Shown: one piece after another, positions 21,568-34,000 of the stretch
Layout: every line of letters begins with the position of its first letter
Position numbering within the stretch: the stretch's first letter is position 1
Notes under the pieces: model-generated
Told to the model about the DNA's origin: nothing
Database searches by the model: none
Seen by the model: the letters and a program-made list of their open reading frames with translations, nothing else
DNA from: Panicum virgatum
Taxonomy: Eukaryota > Streptophyta > Magnoliopsida > Poales > Poaceae
Length of the DNA: 64,000 bases
NCBI RefSeq assembly: GCF_016808335.1
Contig: NC_053149.1
Span: forward strand, 33,322,087 to 33,386,086
Direction: 5' to 3'
Translations under genes and position numbers: made by a program

Positions 21568-22133
21568 TTAATTCGACCAAGGGTATAGGTGACCTCTGAG
21601 GTGTAGCTCTTGAAGCTCCAGGTCGTCAATGAATGTACGAAAAGAGTTCATCAACCGTCGATTAAATCTATGGTTATTCTTGTCCCCGGCTTGATAGATG
21701 AGATTGAAATCACCCCACACGAGCCACCTACCCTGGCAAGTCGCACGTACCCTAAGCTCTTCCAGAAACATCGATTTTTCATGATCCAATTGCGGACCAT
21801 AAACACATGTAACCCACCTGGTTTCATTAGTTTGTAGCAACGTGACTGTAGCAAACAAGCTAAACGACTGAATAATAAGAGATGAGACCGACCAGGCATC
21901 TCTTCTCCAAGCCAAAAGGATACCGCCAAAGGAATTGGTTGCGGTTGGAAGAAGAAATCAAAATCAGCACCACAGGTCTCCAGGACCATGTTAGGTGGGC
22001 AGTCATCAAGTTTAGTTTCTTGTAGAGATAGAAGAGAGATGTTTTCTTTACTGACAATTTCATGCACCACATTACGCCTGGCTCTAGATTTCAAGCCACG
22101 CACATTCCAGACCAACCAGTTGTCACTTAACAT
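21568..22133 (-). pseudogene. LINE ORF2, N-terminal AP endonuclease domain
   Basis: ORF2 probably starts at the ATG at 22,133 (MLSDNWLVWNVRGL). The endonuclease nicks target DNA to start reverse transcription. Visible motifs are WNVRGL near the start, LQET (catalytic Glu), and, after a frameshift near 21,910, CVYGP and GDFN (catalytic Asp/Asn). Further codons down to about 21,350 carry 'CSDHTPLLL' (the SDH motif) in another frame. Stops and frameshifts inactivate it. Confidence 0.88.
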
Positions 22134-22319
22134 AGCTAAACAATTTTGCGACCAATAAGCAACCAAGTAACAGGCTCAGGACACCATCACTGGTGTGGCC
22201 ACCTCTGTTGCCAATGAGCCCATACCAGCGGGCAGCAACGCATCAAGGGCCTCGCAATGCGAGGCTGTTAGGGTGGACGAGAAAGTAGCCGTAAACTACT
22301 GGAATGACGAGGCGTCCGG

Positions 22320-23628
22320 TGTTGGAAATATGCCCTAGAGGCAATCATATTTCCTTGTATTCATGGTTAATAAAGTGTTCCTTGAATATCCATGGATGAC
22401 AACTTGTATTGATTAATGCTTATGTGAAGTATTTGTGAAACTCTTTACTTGTATGGATATTCTAAAATGTTCCTAGTCGGAGTTCATGTGAGGACACACA
22501 TGAATATTAGACTGGCATATGTATTAGTTGATTGACTACGTTTCACAAGTCATGGACATGGGGATGTCAAACTAATAATGTGGTCTCATGTGAGACATGA
22601 GACTGAACTGACCCAACACGAGATGATGACTTCTCATTACACAATATGTATGCTGTGTCCTAAGACCTGAGATCGTCGTATGTACTTAAGATGTGAACCG
22701 ACTTACTTAGGAGCCATCAAATGCTACACCGTAACTGGGTAGTTATAAAGGTGGCTTTCGGGTCTGTCAAGAAGCATGCTGTGAGACATGGTCGGTCAAG
22801 ATGGGATTTGCCCCTCTCTGCAAGAGAGAGATATCTCTGGGCTCCTCGAGTGATTCAGATCAGGAAATGCATGGCCATGCTGGGGTTAAGAGTTAACCAA
22901 GGATTCCGAATCACAAGATCGAGAAAGAGCGGTTGGCTTGGAGCTAGACCAAATATCGTGAGGCAAAAGGAACAACATGTATATGACATTGTGACGGCTC
23001 GTCTGATATGATCTTTGCGTGCATATAGGAGTTGACATGTCTTGCTAGAGGTCGCTGTCTACTATTGGGCCGAGTAAGAGTACTCGGGCCATGTCTATTC
23101 ACATGTGAGCCCATAGGGTCATACACTTAAGGGAAAGAAGCCTGATAAGGATGTGATCCAAATTAGACTGGGCTTAGATGCACTAATGGGCCTCTCAGGC
23201 CCAAAAGGGACGCCCAAGGTGGGGCCCAAGAGGAGCCCACCTAAGGGAGCGCTCAGGGGCTATGAAAGCAAGGGGAAGGGGGGCACCCAAGGCTAACCCT
23301 AGCCTTTTCTCGCGCGTGAACAGAACCCTGCTACAGTTCCCGTGTGTGAACAGTACCGTCCCCTCCCTCCTGTGCGGACCTAGCAGTCCGGATCGTGATG
23401 CTTCTTCCATACGTGTGGACTTTGTGGAGGTGCTACGCTTGCTACACAAAGATGAGCCGTTCGTGAGGTGGTTCACGCAACTGCACTGCCGGCTTCCATC
23501 TGCACTACACCGACGCGCTACAGAAGTTCCGCAACCGCGCGTATAGTGGTAATCCCCTGATCTATAACTGCAGTAATCCTAGTTTATTTGGTAGAAAATT
23601 TTTGTTTTTGCTACCCCATATTCCTACA
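22320..23628. mobile_element. Solo LTR, copia (BARE/Angela type), inside the LINE
   Basis: It starts TGTTGGAAATATGCCCTAGA, the well-known start of Angela/BARE-like copia LTRs in grasses, and ends TTCCTACA (1,309 bp). The 5-bp target duplication TCCGG is perfect (22,315-22,319 and 23,629-23,633). No internal region remains, so the two LTRs of the original element recombined. It splits LINE ORF1 near its end. Confidence 0.93.
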
Positions 23629-23633
23629 TCCGG

Positions 23634-25685
23634 TGGCTGGCTGTTGGAGGTGATGCCAAGTTTCCTCATCATCACATTTTGTGCTTCGACCACTGGCTTG
23701 GTGGCCCGGTGCCACGACTTTCTTGCTAACCTCTCGCTGCGCCTGATAGTAAATTCTTGCTGCTGCAGACGGCTTCTCCGGCATGGGGGAGAGGCAACCA
23801 GCGGCGGTGGAGGCATGTTCCTGCACACAGTATGTGCAAAATCAACAATAGCATCAATCGTTGGGGCCTCAGTACCAGCAAAAAGATGAAGTGGAAGCGT
23901 TTCACCCGTCCCACGAGCGACCATTACATTGCGCATGTCATCAGGGATGTGAGACAGTGGCTGGGGTTCCTGAACATCGAAACGTACCGTTTCAAGATCC
24001 GCCATGGCTGAGGAATTAGGAGCAGCCATAGGAGGTGCGACCATTTTAGGAAGGCTATAGTGAAGATGAGGTGGCGAAGCAACATCAGCTTCAGCCACAT
24101 GTGACAGTGCAGATAGTATAGCGATCTCAATCAGCATAGGGTCATGTGGCATGGCCGGCACATGGGACTGAACATGCCTAGCCATCCCATTCTCATCATG
24201 AATCCGAAAGCGAAGGTGATCAGAACGTAATGCCTCAGCAAGCATAGGGTCAAACGATCGAACAGGGGCGACCTCAGCACGACATAAATCAAGTTGTTTT
24301 GAAGCCACATCAGGTTCCAGACGTTTACTGCAGCTAGGCGCCGAACCTTTGGGGCAAAGAGTACCAATAGAGCACTGGAAGGAACCAAAGCGAATGGGAC
24401 AAGAAAGTGGGCAGCCCGCCAAAGCCTGGTTCGCAGGGGCAGAACCACCACCTTCGCCCGAACATGCACCGCCGCCAGCAGCGCCACAACCGAAACTAGG
24501 GAAACCGCCAGTGGTCCGAAAGATAGTTCGATGTGGGAATGGATGAGAGCGCATATGCTGAGTGAAACCTGGGAAGTCCTCATCAGAATCAGAGTCAGAA
24601 AGAACATGATCCGGCAACGTACCGGAGTCAACAGATGACCCAAAATCATTCCAGTCCTGGAATTCCAAGATTTCGATTTCAACTTTATAGCGAAGCAGAC
24701 GCAATTCATGATGGATGATCTCATCAGGCCGAAGGAACAAATTATTGTTCTCCGGATCAGCGACTTTCTCAGGGATGCATACAACCGCCTCATTAGGAAT
24801 CAGATCAGGGTCACTACACCAGACCACTGTCTGAAAGCGTCGAAAATCAGCGCTGACAGTAGTAGTAGTGACGCCTCGACGGTGCTCAGGTGCTCAGACC
24901 ACTGCTCAGATCACTACAACTGCTCAGATCGACGGTGGGCCGGAGTAGTCACGGCCAGTAGATGCTGAGCACGACGAAGCAGTGGACGCCGAGGCAGCAG
25001 AGCGACCCACGCCTCGGGAGTTGGAGGCCACCGCAGCATCGACGCCGGGGGCAGCCCGACGAACAGGCCGACCACGCCCCCGAATCGGGGCACCTGGGAA
25101 GCGTTGCCGCTTGCAGTTCCTAGCGATCTGCCCGACCTGCTCACATTGGAGGCAGCGGGATGGATGAACACATTGGGAAGTGATGTGGTCAAACGCTAGA
25201 CAGTTGAAGCATCTTTCGACCAGATCAGCGGGTACAGGTCGGCGGACGCGAGGCAGGCACGCCCGGCGTGGATCTTTGCGGAGGCGACGCCGACTGACAA
25301 CCTGGCGGAAGCCATCCTCATCAACCAGAGGGGGTGAAGATGACTGAGGCAACGGGCCCACGTGATGTGCGCTGGCCATGAATCCACCCGAAGAGTGAGC
25401 GGGGGAAGCAAATCTACGTCTCGCAGCGACCGCAGCAGCTTTCCCCTTAGGGGAGGTGCAGGGAGGGAGCCAATGGAGCTCGTCCGCATCGACCTCATCT
25501 TCATCCTCTCCATCGGAGTCAGAGGGGATGCTGAAACAAATCCCCTCCGGGGAGTCTTCACACGAGCGCGAAGGACCCGCCCTAGTGGAGGGGGAGAAGG
25601 GTGGTGCCTTCGGGTTGAGTTGCCGGCGCGAATCTGGATCGGGTCCGGGCGGTGGAGGGGTGAAGGGAGGGGGAGAACTGCTCAT
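23634..25685 (-). pseudogene. LINE ORF1 (gag-like, CCHC knuckles)
   Basis: The likely ATG is at 25,685 (MSSSPPPFTPP); the open frame extends upstream without ATG. The N-terminal half is Pro/Ser-rich, then an acidic patch (SDSDGEDEDEVDADEL), 'DEDGFRQVVSRRRLRKDPRR', and two knuckles near 25,240-25,140: CFNCLAFDHITSQC (complete CCHC) and CLQCEQVGQIARNC, in which the His is replaced by Gln. A frame change near 24,900 leads to the C-terminal part (24,827-23,634), ending with the typical 'IRRSERLARKSW' and 'MMRKLGI'. ORF1 binds LINE RNA. The solo LTR interrupts its last codons. Confidence 0.85.
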
Positions 25686-25804
25686 CGCGAGTCTAACGGG
25701 GGAGAGGGTCGTCCGAGAAGGGGGAGGTGGGCACCGGGGCCGGGGTGGCCTCCGGTGGAGGGTGATGGTGGCCGCCGGCGGGGGTGGGGGCTCGTGGGTT
25801 CGCC

Positions 25805-26014
25805 TCACTCACCAGTCAGTGGTTCGCCGTTTTCCACTCCATAGCGCATGAATCCTGAACGGCAATAGTAGCAGAAAGCAGCTGGTGGTGCCTCACATTG
25901 GATGCAAAATAGGTTACATTCATTACGACTGGCAAGAAGATGGTTTGGACAAGTGGTAAAGAATTGTGTTTCAAGTTGTAGCTCTAGCCATGGAGGCACC
26001 ATCTCTCTTTTCAT
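25805..26014 (-). pseudogene. PLATZ-family transcription factor exon fragment, copy B
   Basis: A minus-strand frame starting MKREMVPPWLELQLETQFF continues 'SRNECNLFCIQCEAPPAAFC' and 'YYCRSG'. This is the start of the plant PLATZ domain, with the zinc-ligand Cys/His spacing visible. It is better preserved than copy A (870-1,079): the PPWLE motif is intact. A tttcag-like exon border is possible just before the AGATGGTG. The rest of the gene is absent; LINE 5' sequence follows at about 25,805. DNA-binding function is known for the family, but this piece cannot encode a full protein. Confidence 0.75.
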
Positions 26015-26889
26015 TGTAAAAGCAATAGTCTGTTCTGGGCTTGTTAGTGAATGGATTAGCTATATTTACAGAGGAATGACTATGAGAAGTACCTGCACTT
26101 TTCTAGTAAATCCATAGGCACAGTTAGAAGTTTTGCACAATCTACGGCGCTAATAACTGAAATGTCAGCTAAAACTTATAGAGTAAAAATGCATACAAAC
26201 ACTTTTTCGCGTAAAACCATTTACAAAGTAAGAAGTTTCACATATTTTGTGACACTAGGAAACTGAACTGTCGGCTATAAATCTTAGTGAAAAATAATGA
26301 GTAGTAGATGCAGCTTTCCTGTGAAACCGTCGGCGTTATAAGAAGTTTGCAATAATTTGCGGCACAAATAACTGAAGTGATCATTAGAAACAACAGAAAA
26401 ACAACAACAAGTACATACACTTCTCCAAGAAAACTGCTGGCACAACAAAAAGATTTTGCATAATTTCTAACACTAGAAACTGAAATGTCGGGTAATAATA
26501 TAGTGGAACAAAATCAAAGTGCACTTTTTATGTGAATCTTCTTTTTTCATTTTGAAATAGAAAATCAAATGTTGGGCGTAGCTTATCAGCCCGTGAGCCT
26601 TGAAATGATTTGAATAATCAATTCAAGGGTCTTTAGCGATCTTAGTCTCCATGTGAGTCATCTTCTGAGTATTTTTGTGGCGTCCAGTTTGGGATTTTCG
26701 TGGCATCTAGCCCCCAAGCTTATGAGCCAGGTGAGCCATAGGAGCCGTCTCGAGTAGTTATTGGCGCCCAGCCCTCGAGCGTGGGAGCTAGCAGAGCTAT
26801 TGGAGATGTGCCAAGCAGCCTAGAGAGTTGTTGCCAGAGCTCGATCTGGAAAATGACAATGCAAACATTATGTAGCATAATGCGGATAT
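26015..26889. other. Non-coding DNA with degenerate about 105-bp repeats, copy B
   Basis: The region continues from the PLATZ fragment. Repeat-like words ('ctgaaatgtcggcta', 'ctgaactgtcggcta', 'ctgaaatgtcgggta') recur about every 105 bp between 26,110 and 26,560. Positions 26,457-26,905 are absent in copy A. No gene seen; one 60-codon minus frame is not convincing. Confidence 0.4.
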
Positions 26890-27708
26890 AAATAAATATA
26901 GTTGATCTAAAATAAACTTGTTGTGTCGAGCTCTTGTTTTAGCATATGATCCTATTTTAGCCATTGCTCATAGCGTGTATGAGATCTTTATCCCGTGTAC
27001 GCGGGCATTTTCTACCCGAGTAGATTAGCGACCGTTAAGACAAGACAACAAATGCAGAAATAAGAAGTCGACATTGCGATAAAGAGTATGTGTGTTGCAC
27101 ATAAAATAGTCGGTGAGATCTCATGTTTCGCGTAAGGTGGTTGGCGAGAGTGTGTATGTTCATAGAGTATAGCCATTGTGAGCCAACAACGCTCAGTATG
27201 TCAAATCTATGGCCGTAGCGTCCTTAATTAATTTGATATACCAAAGCCATGGTGGAGCCTCTGGAACTCAGTACACCAAACACGTGGCCATAGCCTCTAT
27301 AATTTGGTGAACCAAGCCCATGGCTATAGGTGAACGTACCCCCGAAATAGTCGGTGAAGTGTAGCTCTAGATGGTAATTCCTTCGAGAAGCATGCAAAGA
27401 TAAGTAGCCATCACATTGTACAATCTTGTGGCGAACAAGTTGGACAAAGTATAAGTGACTTAGCCTGATGCATGGCTGATTATTGATAAAGCCAACTAGT
27501 CGGAATCGATTCTGACAAGTTATTGATCACGGGAACTCATCTCCGAGAGGTTAAAGCCCATCCCCGACTAGTTTTTGGTTGAGATGAGTAGTCGAGGTCA
27601 ATGGCAGCACGTCGACGTCGCAACATGAGCTGAGGTCGAGCCGAGTGGTCGAGGTCGTCGCCACGATGTGAGCTGGAGTCGAACCGAGTAGTCGAGATCG
27701 TCGCTGCG
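26890..27708 (-). other. Gypsy-type retroelement interior remnant, copy B
   Basis: It matches 1,531-2,334 and carries the CTGCG target duplication of the following solo LTR at its end (27,704-27,708). Before that insertion it was continuous with 30,408-31,008. Since the latter includes a minus-strand LTR, this is probably the leader/interior of a decayed minus-strand gypsy element. There is no recognisable domain. Confidence 0.4.
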
Positions 27709-30407
27709 TGTAACACCCAGGTGTTAATTACTTTGACTTAAGGCTAATTATGGTCGTTAAGTTCTAAACCGACGTGACAAATCGCTAGGTAAATTTTTCT
27801 ATAAATCTTGGGCTGGCTCAAGCTGGACCGGTCCGACCGGTCGGAGTGACCGGTCAGATCGGTTGAACCGGCTGACATGGGGTCATGTGGCCCCACATCA
27901 TTTAAATCACACTCTCTCACTCACCGGTTCACTCTCACTCTCTCCCGTCGGCTCTCTACCTCTCGATCACTCTCCCTGAGCTCCCCTCTCCCCAAACCCT
28001 AGAAATCACAAAATCTTCCCTCTACACTTGATTCCAAGGCCAAGAAAATATCAAATCGGCATGGGGGAGCTTCCTCTCCACGATTCCCTTCCCGGGGTGC
28101 TGTGGATCCAAGTTCTTCGCGGAGAGAAGGCTCACCCAAGGTATTCTAGCTTGTGATGGCTCGACCTCTCGTTCTAGATCATTTTAAGTGATTCCCTTTG
28201 GTCAATCATCTCTATATGCATCCCTTCACTCAGATCTAAAGGGGTTTTGATTTTAGTTGGTTAGTTTTCCTGCAATAAGGATTTCTGTGTTTGGCTGAAA
28301 ACGTGTTTATCGGAACTTCATACACGTTTATTTCGGGCAGGCCGAGCATCCCTTTACGAAAGAAAGCCAAAACCTCCGACAGTCATCGGAACTTCCTACA
28401 CATTTATTTTGGTTTGGCCAAGCACCTTTTGTCGGAAGAAGCTCAAAACTTCCGATGGGGGTCGGAACTTCCGATCAGCACTGAGCAGCAGAACTTGTAA
28501 AATGCGTAGAAAATTGCAAAAAAAACAGAAAAATGGAAAACCAATTGTGTTAGCTTCGTATCTTCATGATCTATATGGTAGAACCATTAAATGCATGGTT
28601 TGGCCATTTACTTGTGGCAGCCACGGTAGAGGAGGTGATATACAAGGTGGTTGCGGAGCCACAGGCACCGCTGAAGCAAGTCCAGCAGCAGGAGACTCAC
28701 GAGCACCCGGCCCCAGGCCCAATTGAGCCTAGCTCTAAGCAGCTGCTGCTTGAAGGCAAGCCCCGGTGCATGTCCTATTATTTTAAATTATGACTCACTA
28801 TATATATGTTTATTTATTTCTTGAGTATTGCGTTTAGAAATTATTTGGAATCTTAGTTGCATGATCCCTAGGCTTCCTTGAGCTTATACTAGTATGTATA
28901 AGTCGATATCAATGCTATGTTTAATAGGTCTCGGTAGAAGATGAGTGATTTCTGGTCACTCGCGAAATATAGGATATTATAGAAGTCGAGTAATTGCCGG
29001 TTACTCGCGAGATGCATAATTATCTTTATACTTCAGTATTTGAGATTGGAATGCAATGTGGAAATGATGGAAATTTGAGACCGGATGGGGAATGATGATG
29101 ATATATACGTATGGCAGCAGGACAGGGTTCCTGGGTGTCTTAGCCCTGTTTGTGTTGATTAAGGACCGGTCGTTGTCGGCAGCGCGGATCGAGGATTGAA
29201 TTGTACTAACCACATGACGGGAGTAGGAGGTAGTCGAAACCGGTAAGTCTAGTACTGCTTTGTTTCCAAAGTACAGGAACCCGCACCCAACTCCTAGGGT
29301 AGTCAAGTGGCCGCGGAGAATTGGGGATGCATATGTTTACTTTTGGTGGTCTCTCGTAGGGCTCGGCTGACTATATGTCATTAGGCTGGTTCCTGTAGTT
29401 CGAGGCGGGGAGGGGAATGGTTGGTGCATGTGGTCCGACAGGGCTTATGCGTGCCGTGTTGGTTAGGTCCACCTTGCAAGATTAAATCGGATCGATTCGC
29501 CGTGTCACGCGGATATGAGGGCCTTGATCTCTTTGTCGCCTCGTAGAAATGAGTTAGAATAATAGTGATAAATGATGGATACTACTTTGAGTTAATATTG
29601 AATGCTCCACCATGATTGCTTTAGATGTGCAAATATTAGTTGATAGTCTATCTATATAAAATATGCGGCTAAAATATTGAAAGTAAGAATCCACCTATAG
29701 ATGTTTTTCTGCAAAACAAACCACTGGCCAGAAAGTCGTGCATGTCTAGTTAATGGGCTATGTATACCCATAGTCAGGTAAGTCTTGATGAGTATTAGTA
29801 TACTCAGGGCTGTTGTCATAATTCTTTCAGGCCATCCAGACGTTGACTTCTGCCCCTTCTGTGTCAAGTTCATCCGCCGGGATGCAGAGGGGTGGGAGGT
29901 GGTGGAGTGAGACCCCTAGGCAAGGGAGTTGTCAAGTTGCACACTTGAGGGCAGAGTGTGCAGCACCTCTTTTCGCGCTGACCGGTCTGTGGGACCGGTC
30001 TGACCGATGAAGGCTTCAAACCGGTGGCGACCGGTCTAACCGGTTGAGTGAACCGGTCTGACCGGTCATGTAAAGTCAGAACTGGTATAAGCTAGTGTAG
30101 TTGTAGGTTCTTCTCCATTCGAACTTCGGCTTCATCTTTTGTAAAGTTTGTAAAGTATGCAACTGCTGTATATCTGATCTGGATTTGTAAAACTGTTGTA
30201 TCTCAGTTTGTCCCTTTTTTGGTATTTAAGTATTGTTGTGCTTGTACCATATGTGCTCACCTTCGCGTGAGACTATCGGTGCTGTACGATCGGGCCGTGG
30301 GTTGAGAAAGGACCATCAAATTAAACCATTAATCTAAATGCGCCTGATGTGTTCAAATGACGGCCATTACGCTTAATTTAGCATTTTAATTTGGTGGTTC
30401 CATCACA
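27709..30407. mobile_element. Solo LTR (long gypsy type), copy B
   Basis: TGTAACACCC...ATCACA, 2,699 bp, with a perfect 5-bp duplication CTGCG (27,704-27,708 and 30,408-30,412). It is homologous to 2,335-4,944. A TATA-like ctataaat at 27,800-27,807 is followed within 20 bp by an ACCGGT motif cluster (27,826-27,870) and then a pyrimidine-rich leader. A second, dense motif cluster lies at 29,979-30,067. Exon-like pieces occur at about 28,620-28,760 (Pro/Gln-rich, ending EGK) and after a ttctttcag acceptor at about 29,828. No gag or pol is present. Confidence 0.85.
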
Positions 30408-31008
30408 CTGCGGCGCAAGCTGGAATTGAGTTGGCCGAACATCGATGTAGTCGTTTGCACAAAGATCCTATCAAGAACTCGGCGAATTGATCCGTCGTGT
30501 GGAGTGGATTTATTTTAATGAACAGGTCTTTCAGTCTCACCTGAGGATCTCAATGATCATCCCACCTAGTGCGCCTCTGAGGGATACCTCGAGGTAGTAG
30601 ATTTGTAGGAAGAGGGATCGCCAGACCTGTGTTTGATGGTAAAGGTGAGGATACAAGATACAAATTTATATAGGTTTGGACCGCCTGTAACACCCAACGT
30701 CCTATTGGGGGTGTTGTATCTCTGCGCATGGATGTTTTGTCTAGCCAGTTTAGGCTTGAGTTGGTTGTTCCGATCTATGTAACCCTGCTCTCCTTTATAT
30801 ACTACAGGGGCCGAGGCTAGTAGTCGATTACAAGATAAGGGTCCTAGTAGAATTATAAGGTATGAGTTCTAGTAGGATTATATAGGAATTCTAGCAGGAG
30901 TGTGGCTTCTTCCTTCCTTATAGGTACGGATCTATCCACAACTTGCATGTCATCTGGCTTGTGGCTACTTCATGCGCTCGTCGAGACCTGATGTCATGTG
31001 GATGGACT
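30408..31008 (-). mobile_element. Decayed gypsy LTR and leader, minus strand
   Basis: From about 30,570 to 31,000 the layout mirrors the LTR at 16,995-17,411: 'gagggatacc', then 'ttgtaggaagagggatcg', then a 'aggtttggaccg...caacgtcct' block, then on the minus strand a TATA box (GTATATAAAGGAG, near 30,800). It is a related but different gypsy family. The far end is eroded where a CACTA-like sequence begins at about 31,009. This segment is missing in copy A because of the deletion at 5,015. Confidence 0.55.
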
Positions 31009-34000
31009 TACTACTAAAAAAAAAGATTTGCAGGAACGTCCCCTTATTTTCTAAAGGCGGGTCAAAAGGTAACCCACTCCTACAAATAGAACGAAGCTAG
31101 TATAGAGTTGACGCACCCCTGAAAACGCATTTCTAGGGGTGGATGATGGCATCACCCGTCCCTAGAAATAGCCACCACTTTTGGGGCGGGTGATGCCACC
31201 ACTCACCCCTTAATCACCCACCCCTAGAAATAAGCACTATTTCTAGGGGCGAGTGATAGCGTCACCTACCCCTAAAAATATATTTTTAGAGGTGGATGAT
31301 GGCGTCACCACCCGTACAAATGATCTTTAGGGGCGGGTGATAGCATGACCCGGCCACCCCTATAAATATTGTTACGTAAAACAATTCACAACTTTTTCAT
31401 ATGATATTGGATGAAGGCACGCTTTATACCAAAATTGTAGAGATTGATGAGATCTACAATTTTGTAGTTGACAACTTTTTAATTTAAAGTCATTTAATAG
31501 TTGTAACACCCTAGTTTAAATTTCAGCACTTTTTAATAAATTTAATTGGCTTTATTTAAATTTCTAAGGTTTATTGTGTTTAGAATGGCATTTAATCTAA
31601 TTTTTGTTCCTCAAGTATTTAAAACTTTATCTAGGTTTAAATCTTGTTGTTGCAGTCATGCTGGTGCATAGTTTTAATTTTTTGAGTGTGGTTTGAATTC
31701 AAACTTTGTTTGTTGTAGAAATAGATTAGAAGGAGTAAAGGAAAAGAGGACCAAAACCCCAAAACCCAACCCAGTAACCCAGCCCGGCCTTTCCCTTTTC
31801 TTGGCCCAGCAGCATCCTGCGGGCCCAGTTCACTCCTCTCACCCCGCACGACCCACACCTCGGCCCAGCTCGCGCCGGCCTGCTCCCGCAGCCCCCGTCG
31901 CCCAGCTAGCATCCGCGCCCTCTCTCTCTCTGACACCAAGACCCCGCCGATCAGCACCCCGTCTCCCTTTACTTTCTTCCTCCCCGCGACGAGATACTCT
32001 GCTCCACTCTGTCCGCTCCGCAAACTCCTTTCCCTCTGCGCCGTGGACCAGCCCGAGACAGTGGCCCGCCCGCCAGCCCGCGCACCCCTTCTGGAAGCTT
32101 CTCCCGAGCTCGGATCATGCCAAATCATTGGACGAGATCCGACTTCCCCGCATGGCAACCGCCGCCGCGATCTCCGCGCCGCGTCAGCCCTGGACCCGCA
32201 CGCCGAGGCCGGCCTTCCCTTCTTAAACGCACCCTGGCCCTCTCCCGCACTCCACCTCCCATCCACAACGGCCCCTACAAACCCTAGCCGCTGCCGCGCC
32301 ACATCTTGAACCAACGGATCAGATCCGCGCGTACCCCTTCGGCCTGGAAAATTTGCTAAAGAACCCCCCAGTTTCCTAGAAATCAACCCGAGCTCCGGTC
32401 CAGTTCAAAAATATTTTCAGTTAAGCCCAGTTTTTAACGTTTTAACCCCTGAGCTTTTTAGATATAGAACCTGCTCGTTAGCCCTCGGATCTTTCTAGTT
32501 ATTATGTTTTGGTCCTCCGTTTTTCCCAGAAACCCCCTGGAATTCCAGTTTTCTTGCAAATAGGTCCCTGGAACTTGTTTTAGGCCTAGAATTTCCGTTT
32601 TAACTCCGTTTTAGGCGTTCTTTATGTCCACGCGATCGTTGTAATGCGTAGAATAGTTTTAGACTAGTTTAGTGTGCTGTTTTATGTACTGATGTACTGT
32701 TTCTTAGCGTTTGTTAGTGTTTGCTTGTATGCTTATTGTTGTGCATTGTTTTTGGCCACGTGTTCGTGAGTAGATATTGATCCATCTGAGGAGCCCCAGT
32801 ACCCGTACCCGGAACAGCCGTCTTCCGACCAGTTTGAGCAGCAGCAGGAGCAGTACGAGGAAGGCAAGTATAACATGAACACCACCTATCATCTTTAAAT
32901 ACATTTTCATACTGCATTTTAATACTGTATGCCTATAAGGACTTTCCTAGCCCCTTTATATCCTTTATATATCCTTTGGGTTGCATTTTGGTTAGTTGTG
33001 CTAGGTGCCGCGCTATAACACACTTGGTCCCTTTTTAATTAATTTGATTAATGGTTTATGCAACTTAATTCTGGGAGTGGCCCTCTGTGCTTCGTGCTTG
33101 GGTGGCTCACGTCTCGTTAAAATATGTTTTGTTAGAAACTTGGTTTAGGGGGCCAGCACGGTGCTTAGTGCTTGGTTGGCCACTCTCCATAAGGACCGGT
33201 TCATAGAGCGACAACCTGGGACAACAGCGCTACCACAAGACTGGAACGGGACGGTCTTGGCGTAATAATTAGGACTTTTTGGTTTGGAGTAACTTACCTG
33301 CGGGGCAGGGGCGGTAAGCTTCTATGGCCCTCGTGCTGAGTGGCCTCGTCTGTGCTTCGTGTCTTGACGCCCACTAGACCTGCTCCATAGTCGCCGATCC
33401 ACCCTCGTGGTTACTCCTTACTAACGAGATTCTTTGTAAAGGCCTCGTAGTGAGTTTCCTAGTCATCTCACCTAAGGAAGTGTGATGAACAACTAGCGTA
33501 GCTCACGACTTGTGGGTAAAGATGTGCAACCTCTGCAGAGTGTAAAACTGGTATACTAGCTGTGCTCACGGTCATGAGCGGCCCAGATCCTCCTTTTGAC
33601 TAGTGGGGTTATCTTCCTTTGACGAGGCAGGTTTCCCCGGGTGGCTTGGTTTGGTTTGGTTTGGTTCTCAGTAGTAACATGATTAATTTTGATTAATTAC
33701 TATGTAACTGGGTTTATGGTAATTCCTCAACTTGTAGTAAATAGCTTTAATAAAATTTTGCCAAAACTTAAAAGCTAATGCAGTCAGTCAGCCAACCTAG
33801 AGCCTCATAGTTTGTGTTATACTTGTTGAGTACAAGTTGTGTACTCACTCTTGCGTACTCTACTCTTTTTCCTCTTGGGGACACTCTACTGCTGCTTAGT
33901 TCCTGCCGACACGAGGGAGTTCGCTCAGCGCTACCAGGACTACGAGGACTTCTAGGCGTTCGTCTCCAAGTCGACGTCCCTGTGGCGCCCTGCTCAGCTT

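Larger units (their letters stand above)
19029..25685 (-). mobile_element. L1-like LINE, 3'-truncated and degenerate
   Basis: On the minus strand: ORF1 (25,685-23,634), a solo LTR insertion (23,628-22,320), the last ORF1 codons (22,319-22,180), then ORF2 with endonuclease, reverse transcriptase and the start of a zf-RVT domain. L1 elements copy by target-primed reverse transcription. The element stops in the zf-RVT domain at 19,029 without a 3' UTR or poly(A), joined to copia gag, so it was cut by rearrangement rather than by its own 5' truncation. ORF2 has many frameshifts and stops. The 5' side (copy B) is duplicated at 1-869. Confidence 0.9.

Noticed and set aside
25805..26014. Functional PLATZ gene
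   Set aside because: Only a first-exon piece is present in either copy and the downstream exons are absent.
31637..32386. 249-codon minus-strand frame
   Set aside because: It lies in the GC-rich leader of a solo LTR with TSDs, overlaps a plus-strand frame of similar quality, and has low-complexity sequence.
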